DNA from: Eubacterium sp. | Lineage (GTDB): Bacteria > Bacillota > Clostridia > Oscillospirales > Acutalibacteraceae | DNA length: 9,691 nt | Assembly: GCA_029059925.1 (NCBI GenBank) | Contig: JAIDVA010000318.1 | Coordinates: forward strand, 1-9,691 | Direction of reading: 5' to 3' | Shown: piece after piece, positions 1 to 5,817 of the stretch | Layout: the number at the start of each line of letters is the position of its first letter | Numbering within the stretch: position 1 is the first letter of the stretch | Notes under the pieces: model-generated | What the model was told of the DNA's origin: nothing | Databases searched by the model: none | The model's input: only the letters and a program-made list of their open reading frames with translations | Made by a program: the position numbers and the translations under genes

Positions 1-30
1 TGATAATATAAACAATAATTTATATTATCA
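1..30. repeat. Perfect 12-bp AT-only-stem inverted repeat at the end of the HAD operon
   Basis: Positions 1-12 (TGATAATATAAA) are the exact reverse complement of 19-30, around a 6-base loop (CAATAA). The right arm covers the last codons and the TAA stop of the minus-strand HAD gene. A transcript of that gene would end in this hairpin, but it has only two G-C pairs and no U-tract is visible before the window edge, so it may be an mRNA-end stabilising hairpin or a weak terminator. Confidence 0.5.
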
Positions 31-697
31 ACTTCTTTAAATCCTCCATATTATGAATATCGACAGTATTATTTTTATTCTTTCTGTCGATAAGATAAAA
101 TGTACATCCTATTTTCTCTGCAAGCCTTTTATCCTTTTCCTCGTCACCAACAAAAATCAAGTTACAAAGTTTAATTCCGTATTTATCTGCAATAAGCTCT
201 ATTCCGTGTGAGCTCGGTTTTCTGTATCCACAGGATTGTGATGATACATAGTAATCAATGTGCTCAAGCAAATCAGGAATGAAGTGCCTGAAATATTTAT
301 CGGGCATAGCATTGGGGATATCTGTCAGAGCACAAATCTGATATCCCTGTGCTTTTAAATGCTCAAGCATTTTAATTGAATCATTATATATTATTGTGTT
401 TAATCCGAATGAATCGAAAAAAATTTTTATTGCCTCATCAAGATTGATATTAGTGTTCCAATGCTCAAGGCATTTTTTAAATATAAGTTCAGGCGAATAT
501 TCAATTTCACGATAGTTTATACGAGGGTTATATGTTTTCATAATTTCAGCAGATAAATCAATATCACTGTCTGATATATTACTGTTAAGAAATTTAGCTA
601 TAGCTTCAAAGCCCTGCCTGTAATAATCAACCCATGACGGCGGCATATTAACAAATTCCATTAGTGTTCCGCCTAAATCAAATACTATAATCTTCAT
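20..697 (-). CDS. HAD-superfamily hydrolase with DxG motif I (second gene of a tandem pair)
   Basis: A 225-residue haloacid-dehalogenase-like hydrolase, probably cytosolic; its substrate is unknown. The visible motifs in order are motif I FDLGGTL with nucleophile D7, a helical cap at roughly 15-100, motif II with T125 (ALTD), motif III K160 (YRKP) and motif IV GDEEKD with D185 and D189. The residue two after the nucleophile is Gly rather than the Asp that acts as acid/base in typical HAD phosphatases, so ordinary phosphomonoesterase activity should not be assumed. I chose the ATG at 695-697 because it begins the motif-I beta strand directly and lies 16 bases after the stop of the upstream HAD gene. 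A GTG at 721 would add eight residues and overlap that gene by eight bases. The two HAD genes are probably co-transcribed. The HAD family call is secure; the biological role is not. Confidence 0.88.
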   Translation of the reverse strand: MKIIVFDLGGTLMEFVNMPPSWVDYYRQGFEAIAKFLNSNISDSDIDLSAEIMKTYNPRINYREIEYSPELIFKKCLEHWNTNINLDEAIKIFFDSFGLNTIIYNDSIKMLEHLKAQGYQICALTDIPNAMPDKYFRHFIPDLLEHIDYYVSSQSCGYRKPSSHGIELIADKYGIKLCNLIFVGDEEKDKRLAEKIGCTFYLIDRKNKNNTVDIHNMEDLKKLII

Positions 698-713
698 AAT
701 TTTTGTTCCAATC

Positions 714-1451
714 TTAATCACATTCCAATAAATAATCTATAAATTCATTCCAGCAATTTATGTGCAGATAATCAAAATTAATAATTGACGTGTCCTGAAT
801 TTCTGTGTAAGGACTTGGTGATACCTCTTTGTTCTCATACAAGACAGGGAATATTCCTGCATTATGTGCACCCATAATATCATATTTGATACTGTCGCCA
901 CAGTACCATACCTCAACAGGGTTTAATTCGGCTTTATTGAGTGCTAAGTCAAACAGCATTTTATACGGTTTTCTGAAGGCATAGTCACTTGATGCAATTA
1001 CAAATTCGAAATTATGATTAGGTAATACTTTATCAAGCCTGTTTTTCAGTGCATTGCCTGTCCAGCCAATATTGCTTATTACACCGGTTCGTATATTGCT
1101 GTCATTAAGATACTTTAACAGCCTTTCTATATATGGCATGGGATAACACCACGAGGTATTGTCCCATAATATTTGCTGAATTTCCTCATAGCTTACATCA
1201 AATTCAAGATTGAAATAACCATATTTATATTTTAATGTTTGTAATGCACTCGGCTCACAGCCTTGTTTTCTGAATTGTTCATATTTATTGAATAAATCAA
1301 TTGAAAAATGATTAATCTGTTCGAGGGTAACATTGTTTGGGTTGCTGATAATATGCTCAAATACAGCTTTTTCACCCTGTATATAGTTCCAATCAGGTTC
1401 GTATACTAATGTATGACCGTAATCAAATAAAATCATTTTAGGCTTGTACAT
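714..1451 (-). CDS. HAD-superfamily hydrolase with DxG motif I (first gene of a tandem pair)
   Basis: A 245-residue HAD hydrolase of the capped phosphoglycolate phosphatase/dehalogenase-like type. Motif I is FDYGHTL with nucleophile D10, followed by a helical cap (about 25-105), motif II S126 (GVISN), motif III K161 (FRKP) and motif IV GDSIKYD with D186 and D191. As in its downstream neighbour, the Asp expected two residues after the nucleophile is Gly. The two proteins share this architecture but differ widely elsewhere, so they look like an old duplication or two recruited paralogues. The ATG at 1451 is preceded by an excellent ribosome binding site, GAGGTGAG, on the minus strand at 1462-1455. 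The gene is the first in the minus-strand pair and diverges from the helical-protein gene at 1557. Family assignment is secure; the substrate cannot be read from the sequence. Confidence 0.9.
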   Translation of the reverse strand: MYKPKMILFDYGHTLVYEPDWNYIQGEKAVFEHIISNPNNVTLEQINHFSIDLFNKYEQFRKQGCEPSALQTLKYKYGYFNLEFDVSYEEIQQILWDNTSWCYPMPYIERLLKYLNDSNIRTGVISNIGWTGNALKNRLDKVLPNHNFEFVIASSDYAFRKPYKMLFDLALNKAELNPVEVWYCGDSIKYDIMGAHNAGIFPVLYENKEVSPSPYTEIQDTSIINFDYLHINCWNEFIDYLLECD

Positions 1452-1468
1452 ATTCTCACCTCAGATAA

Positions 1469-1497
1469 AGTTTAACATTTGCTTTTTCCTCAGTCAA
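1469..1497 (-). promoter_or_regulatory. Candidate sigma-A promoter of the HAD pair
   Basis: On the minus strand, TTGACT (1497-1492) lies 17 bases before TAAACT (1474-1469), which is directly preceded by TGT, giving an extended -10. The predicted start is only about ten bases before the ATG, so the leader would be little more than the Shine-Dalgarno sequence. That short leader is the main reason for doubt. Confidence 0.4.
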
Positions 1498-1525
1498 TGT
1501 ATAAAGTGAATTTTATGTCAAATAC

Positions 1526-1531
1526 TATAAT
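1526..1531 (+). promoter_or_regulatory. Candidate -10 box (TATAAT) of the DUF2383-like gene
   Basis: A perfect TATAAT lies 26 bases before the chosen ATG at 1557. No good -35 hexamer is present at 16-18 bases upstream and there is no TG extension, so an activator or an alternative sigma factor may be involved. If real, transcription would begin near 1538, which excludes the upstream in-frame starts and supports the start at 1557. Confidence 0.35.
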
Positions 1532-1544
1532 GATTAATACAGAA

Positions 1545-1551
1545 AGCAGGG
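1545..1551 (+). promoter_or_regulatory. Ribosome binding site fixing the start at 1557
   Basis: AGCAGGG ends five bases before the ATG at 1557 and differs by one base from AGGAGG over six positions. The alternative in-frame starts (TTG 1479, ATG 1515, ATG 1530) have no comparable site, so this motif decides the start. Confidence 0.55.
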
Positions 1552-1556
1552 ATATT

Positions 1557-2006
1557 ATGGTTGACAAAACCGGTGCAGACGGCGATACAGTTAAGCTTCT
1601 CAAGGAATGTGATGCAGGAATAAAAATGGGTGTTGCCGCAATTGATGATGTGATTGATAATGTCGAAAATACTGATTTCAGGAATTTGCTGCACGACAGT
1701 AAAAATCAGCATGAAAAGCTTAAGGATGAAATACTTGTTCTTTTGAATGAGCATAATGATGACGGAAAAAATCCAAACCCTATGGCAAAAGGTATGAGCT
1801 GGGTGAAAACGAATATGAAAATGGCAGTTGACGGAACAGATAATACAATTGCCGACTTAATTACAGATGGTTGTAATATGGGTGTAAAATCACTTAGCAG
1901 ATATCTTAATCAGTATAAAAGTGCAGATAATAAATCAAGGAACATTACAGGCAGACTTGTGCAGATTGAGGATAGACTGGCAACTGATATAAGGCAGTAT
2001 TTATAA
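1557..2006 (+). CDS. DUF2383-like ferritin-like four-helix protein
   Basis: A 149-residue protein, charged and almost wholly helical, with no signal peptide or membrane segment. The predicted helices lie at roughly 10-36, 38-66, 76-120 and 122-148, with a Pro/Asn turn near 72-75. The pattern 'MGVAAIDDVI' early on, then 'QHEKLKDEI' in helix 2 and a long, regular C-terminal helix resembles the DUF2383 (PA2169-type) four-helix family in the ferritin-like group. Residues H52, E53 and E58 could be metal ligands, but the full ferritin di-iron pattern is not evident. The family's biochemical role is not established. It stands alone on the plus strand, divergent from the HAD pair, and ends at a bidirectional terminator. 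The open frame continues upstream to a TTG at 1479, which I rejected on ribosome-site and promoter grounds. The gene is very likely real; the family name is a moderate-confidence recollection. Confidence 0.72.
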   Translation: MVDKTGADGDTVKLLKECDAGIKMGVAAIDDVIDNVENTDFRNLLHDSKNQHEKLKDEILVLLNEHNDDGKNPNPMAKGMSWVKTNMKMAVDGTDNTIADLITDGCNMGVKSLSRYLNQYKSADNKSRNITGRLVQIEDRLATDIRQYL

Positions 2007-2017
2007 TTTATATAATG

Positions 2018-2055
2018 AAAAAACACGTTAGATATAAAATCCAACGTGTTTTTTT
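2018..2055. terminator. Bidirectional intrinsic terminator between convergent genes
   Basis: AACACGTT (2022-2029) pairs with AACGTGTT (2043-2050), and the stem can extend inward with one mismatch (G2031-C2041, A2032-T2040). Seven T residues follow at 2049-2055 on the plus strand, and six A residues precede at 2018-2023, giving a U-tract on the minus strand. It lies 11 bases after the DUF2383-like gene and 10 bases from the stop of the convergent GH30 gene, so it can serve both. Confidence 0.85.
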
Positions 2056-2065
2056 CATTTAATTG

Positions 2066-4555
2066 TTATTTTGAAAGTACTACAGTTGTAACGCTTTTTG
2101 CCGGGATTGATACTGCCTTACTGCCAACCTTGCCTGTTTGATATTTCTCCAGATTATGTAACTCGTCTGTTACATACGTTTCGAAATCTGAATAATATGA
2201 TTTATTGAATGTTGTGTATTGTGTAACCTCACCTTTGTTTACGTACACTACAACCACTGTACCATCGGGGTTTTTATATGCAGTCTGTTCAATTGTAGGT
2301 GCCATTGAACTGCCGGTTGATACGGCAATTCTTTTTGCACCCTCCTGTATGAATTTTGAATAGTTACCAAGACACCATAAACGCTTGGAGGTTTCAATAG
2401 CAGTGTGGTCGTTGTAGTTAATATAAATCAGACCGTCAGGATAAATTCCGCCGCTGCAGGCTGTCCACCAATCCCATTCAACAGCATTGAGAATCGTGAG
2501 ATCCTGATAAATGATGTCTGCGAGAGCAATACCATATTCTATACTCATACCATTTGTATTGCCGCCCTCTTGCTGAATAAGGTCATATACACCTGAGTTG
2601 CCGTCATTCGTCATTTGACAGTATTCTGTGCAGCGTACCTTTTCGACGGAAGAAAAGTGATTGCTTTCCAGCTGTCCTGCAACAGTCTGCCGGTCATTTT
2701 TGCTTGCCCAGTATGAATGCGTGTCAAGGGAGTCAACATAATCCCTTATATTCGCATTGCTGTTTGCATAGCTGTCCGTTGACGAAAACATATTGTTCAA
2801 AAAGTTGTTCCAATAGGATGAATGGTTTAACTGTCCGCTTTCCCATACTGACAATTCAACCTTGCCGTTGAGACTGCTGTTCTTCAGTGCAGGAATCATA
2901 TAGTCATTATAAAATGTCCGTGCTGCAGCATATTCCCAGTGTGAACCCTCCTGACTGCAATTGCCGTTTGCATCAGCAGCCCATTCCCATTCAGGCTCAT
3001 TTATAGGCGATATGTTTGTTACATTGTAACCCTCGTCAATAAAGTGCTCTGCACAGTTGATTACATAGTTTGCAAAGCTTTGATAATTGCTTTCATCCAG
3101 ATTAGGATAGCGCTTTGTAATATTACCTTTTGAGTCTGTGCTTACAGGACTGCAGTATGCTTTGCCGTTATTCGTGAGCGAAATTGGTGCAGAGTTTGAG
3201 AAAAGTGTAACCTTTAAATTATTGTTTGCTTTTTGAGCAGATGCAAGTGCTTTTCTTGCATTTACATCGGCATTCCAATCATAGGTTGAAGGATCATTTA
3301 TATTGCTGTTTGGTGCAAGAAAATCCTCTGCTCTTCTGTGCCAATCGCTGATGCCGGTATCATTTTCCGAACCTCCGCCGAGATTATAACGATAAATGTT
3401 AAGACCTATTCCGTTATCCCTGGAGTAAAGCAGCTCCATGATTTCGTCAACATTCTCCCAGCCGCCTACATCCTGCGACCACCAGCAGGCTGATGCGCCA
3501 AAGCCTTCCATCGTCTGATATGTTGTGTTTTCATTAATCGTAGTAGCCTTGTTTATTGTACTGATATTTTTGACAACATTTTCAATCATAATGAAATCCT
3601 TTGCGTTTATGTAACCGTCGACATACAAATCGGCTTTACCGTCATAATTTGACTGTAAATATGGTGGATTGTCATTAGCGTGGCTGAGTGCATTTTCAAA
3701 TATGCCTTCAACCATTATTGCATCAAGTACCAAATCATTCCTGCCGCATACGGTGCAGGAGTATATAAAATTGTAACCGTTTGTATTCAGATATCTGTAT
3801 TTATGTCCTGCTATAGGAGTGAAGTTGCTTTTGCTTGCATCTACATCACAGTAAATACAGCCATACCAGTCATATCCCTTTTCTGTACATGTGGGAGCGT
3901 GCGTGATGATCTGATAGTCGTGGACTGCACCGTCAATATTATGACCATCCTCAATAAGACAATAGTAATGCCAGTCGAATCCGTTGCTTTGACCTTGCTG
4001 AACAAAGCTGCGCACACCTGAATCGTGCAGGCCGAAAAATCTTGCATAAGTTCCATTACCGTTTTTATCGCGAAAAGCATTGTCTGCGATTATTATATTA
4101 GGTGAGAATATTTTTACGTAGTTAAAGTTTGTTTTGTTAAAAGCGTTGCTGCCAATGTTTGTTACGCTTGAAGGAATATCAATCCAATAGGTGCTGGCTG
4201 TACACCCTTCAAAGGCGCCTTCACTGATTGTGGTGACTGTATTACCGTTAAAAACAACAGTTTCAAGCTTTGTTAAACCATTGAAAAGGTTTTTGCCAAT
4301 GCCTGTAACGCCTTCTTCAATAACAATGTTTTTTATACTTCCGCGATAAATAGACCACGGAACAGAAGTGGCAAGTAAATAATCAGCACTTTTTCCTGTT
4401 CCGCTGAGAGTCAGCAGACCTGTGCTTGTATTAAATGTAGCTTTAAGATTACCGGTATTATATGAACGGCTTGCGGCATATGCAGTGGTTTCAAAGCCTG
4501 CAAACATTGAAATCATAATGATTAAGCTGAAAAATATTGACAGAGCCTTTTTCAT
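2066..4555 (-). CDS. Secreted GH30 glycoside hydrolase with LRR_5, paired-Cys and dockerin-like segments
   Basis: An 829-residue exported enzyme. Residues 1-27/28 form a signal peptide (KK, hydrophobic core, cleavage near AYA-A). Residues 32-180 contain BspA-type (LRR_5) repeats such as 'IGKNLFNGLTKLETVVF' and 'IPSSVTNIGSNAF'. Residues 212-272 hold Cys pairs at 233/236 and 267/270 in a 'PTCTEKGY' context. Residues 309-320 form one dockerin-like calcium loop (D309, D313, G314, I316, N317, D320). The GH30 catalytic barrel runs from about 345 to 730: 'EGFGASACWW' opens it, the likely acid/base is E520 in SPINEP, and the likely nucleophile is E644 in RCTEY. A C-terminal beta domain ends at 829. 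The 'GFGASACWW' and 'NEPEW...QEG' patterns recall the endo-beta-1,6-galactanase-type GH30 enzymes (GH30_5), which I infer only tentatively. The ATG at 4555 has the Shine-Dalgarno GGAGGTG (minus strand). GH30 membership is secure; the substrate is not. Confidence 0.88.
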   Translation of the reverse strand: MKKALSIFFSLIIMISMFAGFETTAYAASRSYNTGNLKATFNTSTGLLTLSGTGKSADYLLATSVPWSIYRGSIKNIVIEEGVTGIGKNLFNGLTKLETVVFNGNTVTTISEGAFEGCTASTYWIDIPSSVTNIGSNAFNKTNFNYVKIFSPNIIIADNAFRDKNGNGTYARFFGLHDSGVRSFVQQGQSNGFDWHYYCLIEDGHNIDGAVHDYQIITHAPTCTEKGYDWYGCIYCDVDASKSNFTPIAGHKYRYLNTNGYNFIYSCTVCGRNDLVLDAIMVEGIFENALSHANDNPPYLQSNYDGKADLYVDGYINAKDFIMIENVVKNISTINKATTINENTTYQTMEGFGASACWWSQDVGGWENVDEIMELLYSRDNGIGLNIYRYNLGGGSENDTGISDWHRRAEDFLAPNSNINDPSTYDWNADVNARKALASAQKANNNLKVTLFSNSAPISLTNNGKAYCSPVSTDSKGNITKRYPNLDESNYQSFANYVINCAEHFIDEGYNVTNISPINEPEWEWAADANGNCSQEGSHWEYAAARTFYNDYMIPALKNSSLNGKVELSVWESGQLNHSSYWNNFLNNMFSSTDSYANSNANIRDYVDSLDTHSYWASKNDRQTVAGQLESNHFSSVEKVRCTEYCQMTNDGNSGVYDLIQQEGGNTNGMSIEYGIALADIIYQDLTILNAVEWDWWTACSGGIYPDGLIYINYNDHTAIETSKRLWCLGNYSKFIQEGAKRIAVSTGSSMAPTIEQTAYKNPDGTVVVVYVNKGEVTQYTTFNKSYYSDFETYVTDELHNLEKYQTGKVGSKAVSIPAKSVTTVVLSK

Positions 4556-4589
4556 AAAACACCTCCATGTACAAAAAGTTTTTTATAAT

Positions 4590-4618
4590 ATTATATAGCA
4601 TAAAAATACAATAATCAA
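4590..4618 (-). promoter_or_regulatory. Sigma-A promoter of the GH30 gene
   Basis: On the minus strand, TTGATT (4618-4613) is followed after exactly 17 bases by a perfect TATAAT (4595-4590). The start site would be near 4583, giving a leader of about 28 bases that includes the GGAGGTG ribosome site. A second TATAAT-like stretch farther upstream has no better -35. Confidence 0.65.
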
Positions 4619-4647
4619 CATTATAGAACGAATTTATCCATTGTTGG

Positions 4648-4681
4648 ATTGTAAACCTATAAACAGATAAAGGTTGACAAT
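4648..4681. promoter_or_regulatory. BirA (biotin repressor) operator upstream of bioY
   Basis: ATTGTAAACCT (4648-4658) and AGGTTGACAAT (4671-4681) form an inverted repeat matching at 10 of 11 positions. The 9-base cores TTGTAAACC and GGTTGACAA are 14 bases apart. This matches the form known for bacterial BirA operators, TTGTAAACC-N14/15-GGTTTACAA-like. The right half-site contains the -35 box of the bioY promoter, so bound biotin-BirA would exclude RNA polymerase when biotin is plentiful. The site match and the identity of the downstream gene support each other. Confidence 0.88.
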
Positions 4682-4702
4682 ATGGTTTGCATGTGGCATA
4701 AT
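4674..4702 (+). promoter_or_regulatory. Near-consensus sigma-A promoter of bioY
   Basis: TTGACA (4674-4679) is followed after 17 bases by CATAAT (4697-4702). The start is expected near 4709, leaving a leader of about 21 bases that is too short for a riboswitch. The -35 box lies wholly within the right arm of the BirA operator. Confidence 0.85.
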
Positions 4703-4729
4703 TCTTAAAAATTAAAGGAGAACTATATT

Positions 4730-5284
4730 ATGACCGAAGAAAAGAAAAAAGAAAAATTAAAAACACTTGATATGGTATACATAGGATTATCTGCTGCATT
4801 GATTGCAATTTGTTCGTGGATATCCATTCCTATGGCTGTTCCTATTACATTGCAGACAATGGGAATATGTCTTATTTCATCCTTGTTTGGTATGAAAAGA
4901 GGTACACTTGCAACTGTGGTTTATATAATTCTGGGCGCTGTGGGTGTACCTGTTTTTCAAGGTTTCACCTCGGGTGTAAGTATTATTGCAGGCTCGACGG
5001 GCGGCTATATAATAGGTTTTATATTTACAGCACTGATTGTAGGCTTTGTGTCTGATAAGTGGAAGGGAAAGCTTATACCGTTGATTATCTCTATGGTTAT
5101 TGGTATTTTAGTTTGTTATGCCTTTGGTACTGCCTGGTTTGCTGTTGTTTATGCAAGAGAAAATACGCCTGCCACAATCGGAACAATTCTTGGCTGGTGT
5201 GTAATTCCGTTTTTAATCCCTGATGCAGTTAAAATTGTAATTGCTTCGATACTAACGAACAGATTAAAAAGATTTGTGAAATAA
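4730..5284 (+). CDS. bioY: Biotin transporter BioY (ECF substrate-binding component)
   Basis: A 184-residue integral membrane protein with about six hydrophobic segments after a lysine-rich N-terminus (residues 1-12). Family signatures are 'VPITLQTMG' (37-45), the Gly-rich 'AGSTGGYIIGF' (87-97) and a C-terminal 'PDAVKIVIASIL' helix containing D165 and K168. BioY captures biotin at the membrane and delivers it through an energy-coupling (ECF) module; no EcfA/EcfT genes are in this window, so it probably shares a module encoded elsewhere, as group II ECF transporters do. AAAGGAG (4714-4720) lies nine bases before the ATG at 4730. A BirA operator overlaps its promoter, so it should be derepressed when biotin is scarce. 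Its TAA stop shares one base with the start of the DUF1284 gene. Length and motifs are normal for the family. Confidence 0.96.
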   Translation: MTEEKKKEKLKTLDMVYIGLSAALIAICSWISIPMAVPITLQTMGICLISSLFGMKRGTLATVVYIILGAVGVPVFQGFTSGVSIIAGSTGGYIIGFIFTALIVGFVSDKWKGKLIPLIISMVIGILVCYAFGTAWFAVVYARENTPATIGTILGWCVIPFLIPDAVKIVIASILTNRLKRFVK

Positions 5285-5598
5285 TGATGAAAATAAGATA
5301 TCATCATTTAATGTGTATCCCAAGATATAAGGGGGAGGGCTACAGCAGGGAATTTTGTGAGAATTTGCGTAAGGTTAAAGAGAGCATTCATGAAGAAGAT
5401 TATACGCTTGTTGACTGCTGTGACGATATTTGTCTGTTTTGTCCAAACAATGAAAATGGTATATGTAAGGATAGTGAAAAAGTAAGCCGATATGATACAC
5501 TTGTAAAGGGGAAAATATTAAAAGGCGAAGCATTTTTGCTTGAAGAAATCTGCAGTGACTGCTCATGGTTTGATATCTGCAGGAATATAAAAATTTAA
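5284..5598 (+). CDS. DUF1284 cysteine-rich protein, coupled to bioY
   Basis: A 104-residue soluble protein matching DUF1284 in pattern: an N-terminal 'RYHHLMCI' (H7, H8, C11), 'GEGYSREF', a central C50-x2-C53 followed by C61 in 'CPNNENGIC', and a C-terminal C90-x2-C93 with C99 ('CSDCSWFDIC'). The conserved Cys and His residues suggest bound metal, either zinc or an Fe-S cluster; this is inference, as the family's function is not known to me. The ATG overlaps the bioY stop (TAATG) and has no clear ribosome site of its own, which indicates translational coupling. A second ATG at 5287 is an equally possible start, one residue shorter. The gene falls under the same BirA-controlled promoter and ends at a strong terminator 12 bases later, so these two genes form a closed unit. 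That context makes a biotin-related job plausible. Confidence 0.88.
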   Translation: MMKIRYHHLMCIPRYKGEGYSREFCENLRKVKESIHEEDYTLVDCCDDICLFCPNNENGICKDSEKVSRYDTLVKGKILKGEAFLLEEICSDCSWFDICRNIKI

Positions 5599-5609
5599 TA
5601 TAACATTTG

Positions 5610-5652
5610 AAAAGATGTTCCCCGCCTCTATAGGCTGGGGAACATCTTTTTT
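5610..5652 (+). terminator. Strong intrinsic terminator of bioY-DUF1284
   Basis: AAAAGATGTTCCCC (5610-5623) pairs perfectly with GGGGAACATCTTTT (5637-5650). The stem continues with GCC(T) against AGGC around T5636, and the T-run reaches 5652. The hairpin is long, GC-rich at the top and ends in six T residues. The A-run on the left could give weak activity on the other strand. Confidence 0.93.
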
Positions 5653-5678
5653 CAGCAGGAGTCATAATCTCTTGCTGA
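5652..5678 (+). other. Second hairpin directly after the bioY-DUF1284 terminator
   Basis: TCAGCAGGAG (5652-5661) pairs with CTCTTGCTGA (5669-5678) around a 7-base loop; nine pairs are Watson-Crick and one is G-T. There is no T-run after it. It is followed by a region with GCCC (5689-5692) and GGGC (5712-5715), which could form another stem. The stretch lies upstream of the GH43 -10 box, so it would not be in that gene's leader unless another promoter exists. I recognise no RNA family; it could be a processed 3' end, a repeat remnant or a small RNA. Confidence 0.4.
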
Positions 5679-5781
5679 GACGGACTATGCCCTTAACAAA
5701 GGTTGATGTTCGGGCGTTGCTCTTGATTAAAATAATTTGAAAATTAATAAATATTTGTTGTATTATTATATTTATCTGTAG

Positions 5782-5787
5782 TATAAT
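5782..5787 (+). promoter_or_regulatory. Candidate -10 box of the GH43 gene
   Basis: A perfect TATAAT sits 30 bases before the GH43 ATG. At the ideal 17-base distance the -35 (TGTATT, 5759-5764) is poor; a better TTGTTG at 5755-5760 is 21 bases away. The promoter may depend on an activator, as would be natural for a carbohydrate-inducible gene, but no operator was recognised. Confidence 0.45.
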
Positions 5788-5817
5788 ACTGCCACTGAAT
5801 ATTTTGGAGGAACAGCA

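Noticed and set aside
698..721. GTG start at 721 giving eight extra residues to the downstream HAD protein
   Set aside because: It overlaps the end of the upstream HAD gene, adds residues before the usual motif-I strand, and the ATG at 697 begins where HAD proteins normally begin.
1479..1556. TTG or earlier ATG starts for the DUF2383-like gene
   Set aside because: They have no good ribosome site and lie at or upstream of the TATAAT box at 1526; the start at 1557 has AGCAGGG at the right distance.
3680..4080. Open frames on both strands inside the GH30 gene
   Set aside because: They lie over a continuous domain-rich GH30 frame, encode no recognisable motif and have no ribosome sites; they are shadows.
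4560..4729. Riboswitch in the bioY leader
   Set aside because: The leader predicted from the promoter is only about 21 bases; control is better explained by the BirA operator.
5375..5665. Minus-strand open frame opposite DUF1284
   Set aside because: It starts in the terminator region, and its Cys/His-rich look comes from the complementary DUF1284 codons.
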